Shown: positions 56,205-63,929 of the stretch, in pieces | How positions within the stretch are numbered: the stretch's first letter is position 1 | How the letters are laid out: each line of letters starts with the position of its first letter | Assembly: GCF_020400605.1 (NCBI RefSeq) | Contig: NZ_JAINRD010000001.1 | Span: 558,001 to 622,000, forward strand | Length of the DNA stretch: 64,000 nucleotides | Direction of reading: 5' to 3' | DNA from: Streptomyces aculeolatus | Lineage (GTDB): Bacteria; Actinomycetota; Actinomycetes; Streptomycetales; Streptomycetaceae | Program-made: the position numbers and the translations under genes | The notes under the pieces: model-generated | What the model saw: only the letters and a program-made list of their open reading frames with translations | Told to the model about the DNA's origin: nothing | Databases searched by the model: none

Positions 56205-57149
56205 ATGTTGAACCCGGATGTCAGGCTGGAATGGTTCGTCTCCTTCCTCGCGGTCATCGAAACGGGGAGCTTCGTCGCCGCGGCCGAGTCCACCAAGCGG
56301 TCCCAGCCCCGCGTCAGCATGCACGTCGCCGCGCTGGAGCGCGAGATCGGCCTGCCCCTCTTCGACCGCCGCAAGCGCCCCGTGGAGCTGACCGAGGCCG
56401 GCGTCGTCCTCGCCGACCACGCCCACGAGATACTGCGCGCGCTGGAGTCCGCGGAGGCCGCGATGGCCCCGTGGCGCAGCGGTGCCCGCGGCGTGGTGAC
56501 GCTCGGTTCGTACCCGAGCGCGAGCGCCGCGTTCGTGCCGGCCCTGCTGCAAGGGCTGGCGCGGACGAGCCCCGAGGTGCGGGTGGTGCTGGTGGAGCGG
56601 TCGACACTGGAGTTGGACGATGCCCTGACCTCGGGGGCCGTCGACGTGTACCTGCGCCCGATGTCGCCCCCGCCGTCCTCCGCCTCCGTGCGCAGCCGGC
56701 TGCTGTGGGGTGAGTCGCTGGTCGCGATCCACCCCAGCGAGCACCCGCTGGCCGACGTGCCCGATCCGCTGTCGATCGACGCCGTCGCCGAGCACCCGAT
56801 CGTCTCGATCGGCCGGCTCGACGCGCCGGAGACCCCCGACTTCGAGACGTACCGGACCTTCCGCGACTGCGGTCACGAGATCGAGCCCGTGCAGGCCACC
56901 AACCAGCCGCAGACGCTGGTCTCGCTGGTCCGCCAGGGCATCGGCGTCGGCGTGACCAACTCGCTGGCCGCCCAGGTCGCCGACGTCGACGGCGTCCGCG
57001 TACGGCGGTTGAAGGGGGCTCCGGAGCGCCGCGTGGCGGTCTGCTGGGACTCCTCGCGCCCGCTCACCCCGTCGGCCCGTACGCTGCTCCGCGCCATCGT
57101 CCGGGCCCGGATCCCGGCCGGCACCCACGCGGTGCCCGCCGCGGCGTGA
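56205..57149 (+). CDS. LysR-family transcriptional regulator
   Basis: 314 residues from ATG 56205, after GTGAGGGC. Winged helix-turn-helix at the N-terminus (FLAVIETGSFVAAAESTKRS ... LEREIGLPLFDRRKRPVELT) and a periplasmic-binding-like effector domain (about 95-295). It is divergent from the cupin gene and upstream of the SDR-aldolase-kinase-ABC operon, the classical position of a LysR activator controlling both sides. GAAT-N6-ATTC dyads with a T-N11-A-like core are candidate binding sites. The effector is probably the imported substrate or an intermediate. Confidence 0.88.
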   Translation: MLNPDVRLEWFVSFLAVIETGSFVAAAESTKRSQPRVSMHVAALEREIGLPLFDRRKRPVELTEAGVVLADHAHEILRALESAEAAMAPWRSGARGVVTLGSYPSASAAFVPALLQGLARTSPEVRVVLVERSTLELDDALTSGAVDVYLRPMSPPPSSASVRSRLLWGESLVAIHPSEHPLADVPDPLSIDAVAEHPIVSIGRLDAPETPDFETYRTFRDCGHEIEPVQATNQPQTLVSLVRQGIGVGVTNSLAAQVADVDGVRVRRLKGAPERRVAVCWDSSRPLTPSARTLLRAIVRARIPAGTHAVPAAA

Positions 57150-57195
57150 CCGGGCGTGCGTACGTGTCCGACGGGTGCGGCCCGGCACATCAGCT

Positions 57196-57217
57196 TTGCG
57201 AATACTGTCATTCGCAA
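57196..57217. promoter_or_regulatory. Perfect 8-bp palindrome, operator of the SDR/ABC operon
   Basis: TTGCGAAT-ACTGTC-ATTCGCAA, 22 bp. It sits between the LysR stop and the SDR start, just upstream of promoter-like hexamers, the usual place for an activator site. Confidence 0.65.
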
Positions 57218-57224
57218 TTCAGTC

Positions 57225-57253
57225 TTAACGCCCTGGCAGTCCGCTTCTAATGT
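57225..57253 (+). promoter_or_regulatory. Candidate promoter of the SDR/ABC operon
   Basis: TTAACG (57225-57230) and TAATGT (57248-57253) are separated by 17 bp. The -35 is weak, fitting an activator-dependent promoter; the dyad ends 7 bp upstream. Confidence 0.4.
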
Positions 57254-57304
57254 TTCCGTAGCCGGAACCATGCACGGCTGGGACCGAATGAAGGGAGAGG
57301 GGCG

Positions 57305-58075
57305 TTGACGGAGGAGTCTGATTCCCCGACCGGGGATCTGCACGGCCGTCGTGCGCTCATTACGGGAGCGGGCAGCGGAATCGGGCGCGCAGTTGCGCTC
57401 GGACTCGCGGCCGTCGGCGCCGACTTGGTATTGCTGTCGGAGCGCGACAATCTCGACCCGGTGGCCAAAGAGGCCGCTGAATTGGGAGTTTCCGTCACTC
57501 GCGTGCACGTCGACCTGACCGATGCCGGAGCCCGTAGAGGTGAGATCAGTCAACTCGTCGAGAGATTCGACCTGGACATTCTGGTCAACAATTCCGGACT
57601 CATTCGCAGAGCCCCGGCCGCGGAATTCGGGGACGCCGACTGGTACGACGTGGTGGAGTTGAACCTGCATGCCGCATTCGAGCTGACCCGGGCCATCGGC
57701 GCGGGGATGCTGGAGCGCGGTTACGGCAAGATCATCAACATCGCGTCGGTGCTCAGCTTCCAGGGCGGGATGTACGTTCCGTCGTATACGTCGAGCAAGC
57801 ACGCCCTCGTCGGGCTGACCCGCGCGCTGGCCAACGAATGGGCCGGCCGCGGCGTCAACGTCAACGCCGTGGCCCCCGGCTACATCGACACCGCCGTGAC
57901 TTCGGAGCTGCGCGCCGACGGCGTCCGCAGCAGCGAGATCCTCGCCCGCATCCCCGCCGGCCGGTGGGGCCGCCCCGCCGACATCGCCGGACCCGTGGTG
58001 TTCCTCGCCTCGCCCGCCGCCGACTACATCCACGGCCACGTCCTGGCCGTCGACGGCGGCTGGCTGTCGCGCTGA
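57305..58075 (+). CDS. Short-chain dehydrogenase/reductase, KduD-like
   Basis: 256 residues from TTG 57305, after GGGAGAGGGG. NAD(P) motif TGAGSGIG, NNSG, catalytic Ser in IASVLSFQGG and YTSSK (Y-x3-K). The stretch GKIINIASVLSFQGGMYVPS closely resembles 2-dehydro-3-deoxygluconate 5-dehydrogenase (KduD) and gluconate 5-dehydrogenases. It is the first gene of the operon; the RraA-like gene follows after 50 bp. The early codons are less G/C-biased than the neighbours (GTA, ATT, GGA, CGG mix), hinting at transfer. Substrate inferred to be a hydroxy/keto sugar acid or similar. Confidence 0.87.
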   Translation: MTEESDSPTGDLHGRRALITGAGSGIGRAVALGLAAVGADLVLLSERDNLDPVAKEAAELGVSVTRVHVDLTDAGARRGEISQLVERFDLDILVNNSGLIRRAPAAEFGDADWYDVVELNLHAAFELTRAIGAGMLERGYGKIINIASVLSFQGGMYVPSYTSSKHALVGLTRALANEWAGRGVNVNAVAPGYIDTAVTSELRADGVRSSEILARIPAGRWGRPADIAGPVVFLASPAADYIHGHVLAVDGGWLSR

Positions 58076-58125
58076 ACCCCCCGATGCGGCAAAGCACGCA
58101 CGTACGAGATCGGAGCCAACTCGAG

Positions 58126-58779
58126 ATGACGACGACCATCCCGCCGGAGACCATCGCGGCCTTCCACGGCATAGCCACCGCGTCGGTGGCCGATGCCGTG
58201 GAGCAGAAGGGCGTACGCGGCTACCTCACCGGGAGCATCAAAGCGGTGCTGCCGGGCAAGTTGGTGGGCCCCGCGGTGACGGTGCAGGAGGTGCCCTCGC
58301 ACGTGTCGGAGCCCCCCACGCACGCGCTGCGTGCCATCGACGAGTCGGCGCCGGGCAGCGTCATCTGCATCGCCGCCGGCGGTGCCGACGTCGCGGTGTG
58401 GGGCGGGCTGATGGCTGCGGGCGCCGTCACCAACCAGATCGCCGGCGCCGTGCTCGACGCCGGCGTCCGGGACGTCGAGGAGATCCGCCGCGACTACCCC
58501 GAACTCCCCATCTACGCCCGCGGCGCCGTGCCGGCCACCACCGTCGGCCGCTACCGGACCGTCTCGCTCAACGAGCCGGTCGAGGTCGGCGGCGTGTCCG
58601 TACGCCCCGGCGACCTGATCGTCGCCGACAGCGACGGCGTCGTGTGCGTGCCGCTGGAGCTGGTCGCCGAGGTGCTGGCGCTGGCCACGGACATCGAGGA
58701 GCGCGAGCGCGAGCAGACGCGGCTCATCCGGGAGTCCGGCTCGCTGCGCGGCGGCCTCGAGAAGTACCAGCGGATCTGA
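58126..58779 (+). CDS. RraA-like / 4-hydroxy-4-methyl-2-oxoglutarate-aldolase-family protein
   Basis: 217 residues from ATG 58126, with CGGAG upstream. The family pattern is intact: ASVADAVEQKG near the start, GGADVAVWGGLMAAGAVTNQ, then GAVLDAGVRDVEEI with the Arg-Asp pair that binds substrate and metal, and a late GDLIVADSDGVVCVP. Members cleave 4-hydroxy-2-oxo acids to pyruvate and an aldehyde or acid, decarboxylate oxaloacetate, or inhibit RNase E; in a catabolic operon the aldolase role is likeliest. It follows the SDR gene. Confidence 0.85.
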   Translation: MTTTIPPETIAAFHGIATASVADAVEQKGVRGYLTGSIKAVLPGKLVGPAVTVQEVPSHVSEPPTHALRAIDESAPGSVICIAAGGADVAVWGGLMAAGAVTNQIAGAVLDAGVRDVEEIRRDYPELPIYARGAVPATTVGRYRTVSLNEPVEVGGVSVRPGDLIVADSDGVVCVPLELVAEVLALATDIEEREREQTRLIRESGSLRGGLEKYQRI

Positions 58780-58790
58780 CGGCGGCGGAC

Positions 58791-59744
58791 ATGGACAACG
58801 ACATCCTCGCCATCGGCGAGCCCCTGCTGGAGTTCAACGCCCGCGCCGAGGGCCGCGAGCCCGTCGCGCCGGGCGACGACTTCGCCGTCGGCTACGGCGG
58901 CGACTCGTCGAACTTCGCGGTGGCCGCGCAGCGCTCCGGCGCGCGCACCGGCTACGTCACCCGCATCGGCGACGACGACTTCGGCGACGCCCTGCTGCGG
59001 CTGTGGCAGCGCGAGGGTGTCGGCACCGAACACGTCGTCCGGGAGGCCGGCGGGCGTACCGGGATCTACTTCATCTCCCGTACGCCCGCGGCCAGCAGGT
59101 TCACGTACTACCGGGCGGACTCGCCGGCCAGCCGGCTCACCCCGGCCGACGTGCCGGCCGAGGCGATCGCGCGGGCGCGCATGCTGCACGTCACCGGGAT
59201 CACCCAGGCCATCAGCCCGTCCGCCTGCGACGCGGCCTTCCACGCCATGGAACTGGCCCGCGGCAGCGGCACGCTGATCGGCTACGACCCCAACTACCGC
59301 CCCGCGCTCTGGCCCGTGGAACGGGCCCGCGCGGTGGTCATGCGCAGCATCGAGCTGTGCGATGTGGCACTGCCGAACCTGGAGGAGGGCAGGCTGCTCA
59401 CCGGCCTGCACGAGCCCGGGGAGGTCCTCGACGCCTTCGTGCGCCGCGGGCCCGGCATCGTCGTGCTCAAGATGGGCGACCAGGGCGCCCTGCTGGCCCA
59501 CGAGGGCACCGTGACCCGCATTCCGCCCCACCCGGTGCGGGCCGTCGACCCCTCAGGGGCCGGCGACACCTTCGACGGCGCGTTCGCGGCCCGGCTCCTG
59601 GAGGGAGCCGTACCGCTGGAGGCGGCCCGCTACGCGGCCGTCGCCGCCGCGCTCACCACCACCGGACCGGGAGCGGTCCTGCCGATTCCGCACCGGGCCG
59701 CGGTGGACGCGCTGCTCCCCGGCGCTCCCACACCAGCCCCGTAG
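58791..59744 (+). CDS. PfkB-family carbohydrate kinase (2-keto-3-deoxygluconate-kinase-like)
   Basis: 317 residues. N-terminal ILAIGEPLLEFNA and GYGGDSSNFAVAAQRSG, a mid-domain SRFTYYRADSPAS segment as in KDG kinases, and the C-terminal anion hole with catalytic Asp in DPSGAGDTFDGAF. ATG lies 11 bp after the aldolase stop. With the KduD-like SDR it fits a keto-deoxy sugar acid pathway ending in a phosphorylated intermediate; a KDPG aldolase is not in the window, unless the RraA-like protein does the cleavage. Confidence 0.87.
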   Translation: MDNDILAIGEPLLEFNARAEGREPVAPGDDFAVGYGGDSSNFAVAAQRSGARTGYVTRIGDDDFGDALLRLWQREGVGTEHVVREAGGRTGIYFISRTPAASRFTYYRADSPASRLTPADVPAEAIARARMLHVTGITQAISPSACDAAFHAMELARGSGTLIGYDPNYRPALWPVERARAVVMRSIELCDVALPNLEEGRLLTGLHEPGEVLDAFVRRGPGIVVLKMGDQGALLAHEGTVTRIPPHPVRAVDPSGAGDTFDGAFAARLLEGAVPLEAARYAAVAAALTTTGPGAVLPIPHRAAVDALLPGAPTPAP

Positions 59745-59766
59745 CCGTACGGATCAGGAGAGACTC

Positions 59767-60906
59767 ATGTTTCGCGCAACACGTCACATAGCAGTGGCGG
59801 CGGCTTGTTCGGGAGCCCTGCTGCTCGCCGCCTGCGGCGGCGACTCGACCGTGGACGACGACGTCGACGGCGGTTCGGGCGGCACCGAGCCGACCAAGCT
59901 GTCCGCCGGCTACGTCTCCGCCATCGACCAGATCGGCCTGCCGGCCGGCGTCGAGGCGGGCTACTTCGACGAGCAGAACCTCAACGTGAAGCTGAAGGAG
60001 CCCTACCCCACCGGCGTGGACGCGCTCAACGCGCTCCAGGCCGGCGAGGTCGACGTGGTCCAGGTCGGCACCCCGGCCATCGCCGCCGCCCAGCAGGGCA
60101 TCGACCTGGTGCTCGTCGGCAACTACACCGGCTCGTCCTCGCAGCTCAGCATCGACGAGACGATGGCCGTGGTGGCCGGCGGCGACTCCGGGATCGACGG
60201 CAAGGACCTCTCGACGCTGCGCGGCAAGCGCATCGGCGTCTCCGAGGGCTCGATCAACCACCTCTACCTCCTCGGCCTGCTGGAGGACGCGGGGCTGAAG
60301 GCCGGCGACATCGAGATCGTCAACACCGAGCCGCCGGACATGGCGGTCGCGCTGGAGACCGGCGGCATCGACGCGGGCATCGTGTGGGACCCGTGGCCGA
60401 TCACCATGACCGAGCAGGTCGACGGCTCCGAGGAAGTCCTGCGCGGCGGCGGCTACATCCCGTTCATCGGCTACCTGGTGACCACGCGCGAGTACGCCGA
60501 GAAGAACCCCGCGGTCATCGAGCAGTTCCTCACCGCCCGCGCGCAGACCGACCAGTGGATGCGCGAGAACCCCGACGACGCCGCCGACTCGGCGACGCGC
60601 TGGCTGCCGGGCACCGAGAAGAAGGTCGCGACGGAGGCGATGAAGCACAACGTCAAGCAGCTCGACGGCCGCTTCTCCGCCTGCAACTACCTGGCGCTCG
60701 ACACCCTCGCCGGGCTGCTGGCCGAGCAGGGCAACGTCGAGAAGGGCTTCGACGTCAACAAGTACTTCCAGCCCGAGCCGATCCTGAAGGTCATGAAGGA
60801 CAACCCCGACCTCTTCGCCGACCTGCCGCCCGTCCCGGACGCCGCGGCGATCGAGGGCGGGTACACCTTCGACCGCGACACCGCCGCCGAGGCCTGCCCG
60901 TCGTGA
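59767..60906 (+). CDS. ABC transporter substrate-binding lipoprotein, NitT/TauT (SsuA-like) family
   Basis: 379 residues. Signal peptide with lipobox LLAAC and lipidated Cys23, then an acidic Gly linker. The binding domain begins KLSAGYVSAIDQIGLPAGVE and includes YFDEQNLNVKLKE and NALQAGEVDVVQVGTPAIAA, characteristic of the SsuA/TauA/ThiY fold (substrate moved in as an organic acid, sulfonate, or pyrimidine). ATG with a GGAGAG site. It sits between the enzyme genes and the two permease genes, so import and catabolism are under one promoter. Confidence 0.9.
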   Translation: MFRATRHIAVAAACSGALLLAACGGDSTVDDDVDGGSGGTEPTKLSAGYVSAIDQIGLPAGVEAGYFDEQNLNVKLKEPYPTGVDALNALQAGEVDVVQVGTPAIAAAQQGIDLVLVGNYTGSSSQLSIDETMAVVAGGDSGIDGKDLSTLRGKRIGVSEGSINHLYLLGLLEDAGLKAGDIEIVNTEPPDMAVALETGGIDAGIVWDPWPITMTEQVDGSEEVLRGGGYIPFIGYLVTTREYAEKNPAVIEQFLTARAQTDQWMRENPDDAADSATRWLPGTEKKVATEAMKHNVKQLDGRFSACNYLALDTLAGLLAEQGNVEKGFDVNKYFQPEPILKVMKDNPDLFADLPPVPDAAAIEGGYTFDRDTAAEACPS

Positions 60907-61802
60907 CCACGCCCCGTACCGAAAAACAGGCCACGGCCGCGACCGCCCCCAGCACGGGGCGGCCGCGGCCGGGCGGGCGACCGCCGGGGCAGCAGCGCAA
61001 GCGCAAGAAGGGCGGGTCCAACACCCCGGCCGCACGCGCGGTCTCCGCGCTGTGGTTCCTCACCCCGCTCGCGCTGCTCGTCGTGGTGTGGCTGGTGGTC
61101 GTCGCGATCACCGATCCGCCGCTGCGGGTCTTCCCCCAGGTCGGGGACGTACTCTCGGCGCTGGGCGACATGTGGTCGAGCGGCGAGCTCTTCGACCACC
61201 TCGGCGCGAGCCTGCGGCGCATGGGCATCGGTGCCGCGATCGCCATCCTCACCGCCCTGCCCTTCGGCATCGCGCTGGGCTCCAGCGCCGCGCTGTCGGC
61301 GTTCTTCTCCCCGCTGCTGCGGTTCTCCGTGGCGCTCGCGGGCATCGCCTGGATCCCCGTCGCCACGCTGTGGTTCGGCTACGGCGACAAGGCCGTGATC
61401 TTCATCGTGTGGAACGCGATGTTCTTCGCGATCACGTACAACGCGATGCTCGGCGTCCGGCAGATCCCGACCCAGCTGCTGCGCGCGGCGCGCAGCATGG
61501 GCACCAGCCGGCTGCGGATGTTCTGGGAAGTGCTGCTGCCCGGCGCGCTGCCCAGCGTCGTGACCGGCCTGCGGGTCGGCCTCGGCTACGGCTGGCGCGG
61601 GCTGGTCGCCGCGGAGATCATCGCGAGCAACGCGGGCCTCGGCTACGCCCTGTTCCAGGCCCAGAAGTACTTCCAGACCGACGTGATCATCGCCTCGATG
61701 GTCATCATCGGCGTGCTCTGGCTGCTGATGGACCGGCTGATGCTGGCCCCGCTGGAGAAGCGCACGGTGGAGCGCTGGGGCATGACCGGAGGGAGGGGCT
61801 GA
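60903..61802 (+). CDS. ABC transporter permease (SsuC/TauC-like), first of two
   Basis: 299 residues from GTG 60903, overlapping the binding-protein stop. A basic, Gly/Arg/Lys-rich cytoplasmic N-terminus of 45 residues precedes about six membrane spans. The EAA-like coupling segment is RAARSMGTSRLRMFWEVLLP, followed by GALPSVVTGLRVGLGYGWRG, typical of the NitT/TauT permease family. Tandem permeases suggest a heterodimeric membrane unit. It is coupled to the next gene by TGATG. Confidence 0.9.
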   Translation: MTTPRTEKQATAATAPSTGRPRPGGRPPGQQRKRKKGGSNTPAARAVSALWFLTPLALLVVVWLVVVAITDPPLRVFPQVGDVLSALGDMWSSGELFDHLGASLRRMGIGAAIAILTALPFGIALGSSAALSAFFSPLLRFSVALAGIAWIPVATLWFGYGDKAVIFIVWNAMFFAITYNAMLGVRQIPTQLLRAARSMGTSRLRMFWEVLLPGALPSVVTGLRVGLGYGWRGLVAAEIIASNAGLGYALFQAQKYFQTDVIIASMVIIGVLWLLMDRLMLAPLEKRTVERWGMTGGRG

Positions 61803-62689
61803 TGGCGTCGGACACGGCTAAGCCCGTACGGCGCGCGCCTGCTGGGCGTACGCCGCGCAAGAGCGGCGCGAGCCCGGGTGTGGTACGCGCCCGGAAGGTC
61901 TGGCTCTGGCTCACCCGCCGCGCCGCGTTCCGCAACCTCGGCCCGTTCGTGCCGGTCGTCGCGCTGTGGTGGCTGGTGGCGGAGATGGGCGTGTTCGACG
62001 AGGCGTTCTTCGTCGGCCCGCCGCGGGTGGTCGAGGAGTTCGGCGACCTGATGGAGAAGGGCATCCTGCCCGGCTACCTGACGGATTCGCTGACCAGGCT
62101 GGCGTACGGCGTCGGCTTCGGCCTCGCCATCGGCCTGCCGATGGGCTTCGTGGTGGCGATGTTCGCCAAGGTCCGCCGGTTCTGCTGGCCGATCCTGCTG
62201 TTCTTCCAGGCGGTCGCCGACATCGCCTGGCTGCCGATCGTGATCGTCTGGTTCGGCTTCAGCCTCACCGCGGTCACCTTCGTGATCGTCTACACGATCG
62301 TCTTCCCGCTGATGCTCAGCGTCGTCGCGGGCGTGGAGCAGGTGCCGCGCGAACTGCTGCGCGCGGCACGCAGCCTCGGCGCCGGCCGCACGCGGGTGTT
62401 CTTCGAGGTCATCCTCCCGGGCGCACTGCCGTCCGTGGCGGGCGGCATCCGCACCGGTCTCGGCTACGGCTGGCGGGCCCTGGTCGCCGCCGAGATCATC
62501 GTCGGCACCAGCGGCGTCGGCTTCATGATGTTCGACGCCCGCCGGGTGGGCGACATCAGCCAGGTGTTCCTGGGCATGGCAGTGCTGGGAATCCTGTGGT
62601 ACGCGCTCGACGCCATGGTCCTGGCGCCGTTCGAGCGAGCCACCGTCGAACGGTGGGGCATGGTACGGAGTTTGGAGGCCGACGGATGA
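61802..62689 (+). CDS. ABC transporter permease (SsuC/TauC-like), second of two
   Basis: 295 residues. Arg/Pro-rich N-terminus, six predicted spans, and an EAA-like loop RAARSLGAGRTRVFFEVILP with GALPSVAGGIRTGLGYGWRA. It is clearly paralogous to the preceding permease (shared loop and GLGYGWR motif) yet diverged elsewhere, which fits a heterodimer rather than a duplication accident. It ends with an ATGA overlap into the ATPase gene. Confidence 0.9.
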   Translation: MASDTAKPVRRAPAGRTPRKSGASPGVVRARKVWLWLTRRAAFRNLGPFVPVVALWWLVAEMGVFDEAFFVGPPRVVEEFGDLMEKGILPGYLTDSLTRLAYGVGFGLAIGLPMGFVVAMFAKVRRFCWPILLFFQAVADIAWLPIVIVWFGFSLTAVTFVIVYTIVFPLMLSVVAGVEQVPRELLRAARSLGAGRTRVFFEVILPGALPSVAGGIRTGLGYGWRALVAAEIIVGTSGVGFMMFDARRVGDISQVFLGMAVLGILWYALDAMVLAPFERATVERWGMVRSLEADG

Positions 62690-63525
62690 CGGCGCTGGAG
62701 ATCACAGGACTGCAGAAGAACTACGTCGACTCGTACAGCGGCGAGGAGGTCACCGCCATCGGCGACGTCTCGTTCAGCGTGAACGAGGGCGAGTTCGTCT
62801 CCGTGCTCGGCCCGAGCGGCTGCGGCAAGACGACCGTGCTGAACATCGTCGCCGGCTTCGTGAACCTCACGGAGGGCGAGGTCGTCGTCGACGGCCAGGC
62901 GGTCAGCGGGCCTGGCCCCGACCGCGGCGTGGTGTTCCAGAGCCACGCGCTCTTCCCCTGGAAGACGGTGCTGGGCAACGTGGTCTTCGGGCTGCGGATG
63001 AAGGGCGTGCCGCGCGCGGAACGGGACGCCAAGGGCAAGGAGTTCCTGGAGCTGGTCGGGCTCGGCGGCTTCGAGCACAAGTACCCGCACGAGCTGTCCG
63101 GCGGCATGCAGCAGCGCCTGGGCGTGGCCCGCGTGCTGGCCAACGAGCCGGCGGTGATGCTGATGGACGAGCCGTTCGCCAGCATCGACGCCCAGACGCG
63201 GCGCAAGCTGCAGGAGGACCTGACCCGCATCTTCGAGAAGCGGCACCCGACGGTCTTCTTCGTCACCCACGACGTGGACGAGGCGGTGTTCCTCTCCGAC
63301 CGGATCGTGGTGCTGTCCAAGCGCCCGAGCCGGGTGCGGGAGATCGTCACCGTCGACCTGCCGCGGCCGCGGGAGTGGCGTACGGCGCTCGAGATGCCGG
63401 AGTTCCGGGAGATCGCGAACCGGGTCAACGAGCTGCTCGTCGACGACGAGGGCGCGGCGGCCGGCGCGGACAAGGACCCGGGGGGTGCGACCGATGCCGA
63501 CGGAACGGCAGTCGCTGGCGTTTAG
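62686..63525 (+). CDS. ABC transporter ATP-binding protein (SsuB/TauB-like)
   Basis: 279 residues. Walker A GPSGCGKTT (about 42-50), Q-loop VVFQSHALFPWKTV, signature LSGGMQQRLGVARVL, Walker B VMLMDEPFASID and H-loop FFVTHDVDEAVFLSDR. This is the NitT/TauT ATPase group. The last 35 residues are an Ala/Asp/Gly-rich tail that overlaps the next gene. It completes the transporter of the operon. Confidence 0.93.
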   Translation: MTALEITGLQKNYVDSYSGEEVTAIGDVSFSVNEGEFVSVLGPSGCGKTTVLNIVAGFVNLTEGEVVVDGQAVSGPGPDRGVVFQSHALFPWKTVLGNVVFGLRMKGVPRAERDAKGKEFLELVGLGGFEHKYPHELSGGMQQRLGVARVLANEPAVMLMDEPFASIDAQTRRKLQEDLTRIFEKRHPTVFFVTHDVDEAVFLSDRIVVLSKRPSRVREIVTVDLPRPREWRTALEMPEFREIANRVNELLVDDEGAAAGADKDPGGATDADGTAVAGV

Positions 63526-63862
63526 GGCGCTGCGCAGCCCCACGATCCGCCGGCTGCTCATCCTGGTGCTGCTCATCGTCGTGTACCAGGTCTGGCTGAC
63601 CGTGCAGGCGGGCGGGAAGGTCGACCCGGCGGTCGGCGACGAGCGCGACATGCGCGGCCGCTTCTCCGCCGACGTCGAGCTGGGCTTCCCGCCGGAGCGG
63701 TACCACATCCTGCGGATGCAGAAGCACGGCCGCATCGCCGGTACGGACGGCAACGTCGTGCACCTGCGCGGCGTGGCGCCGGCGGGCGTGGACGCGCTGG
63801 CGCGGGAGTACTGGATCGAGCGCATCGTGCCCCCGGAGGACGAGCGGCCGGCGGCGCGGTGA
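63494..63862 (+). CDS. Small single-span membrane protein at the end of the ABC operon
   Basis: 122 residues from ATG 63494, after a GGGGGG stretch; GTG 63485 is an alternative. One hydrophobic segment (RLLILVLLIVVYQVWLTV, about 22-40) is followed by a polar domain with a GDERDMRGRFSADVELGFPPE segment (quoted in part as RGRFSADVELGFPPERYH) and HGRIAGTDGNVVHLRGVAP. It starts 32 bp inside the ATPase gene, so it is co-translated. No family recognised; possibly an accessory transporter subunit. Confidence 0.7.
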   Translation: MPTERQSLAFRALRSPTIRRLLILVLLIVVYQVWLTVQAGGKVDPAVGDERDMRGRFSADVELGFPPERYHILRMQKHGRIAGTDGNVVHLRGVAPAGVDALAREYWIERIVPPEDERPAAR

Positions 63863-63887
63863 GCGCCCGGCCGGCGCGCTGAAGCCG

Positions 63888-63929
63888 GGAGCCCGTACGC
63901 ACTCCCCTGGTCGGGTGCGTACGGGCTCC
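63888..63929. terminator. Terminator of the SDR/ABC operon
   Basis: GGAGCCCGTACGCAC pairs perfectly with GTGCGTACGGGCTCC (15 bp) around a 12-nt loop, 26 bp after the last stop. Confidence 0.8.
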
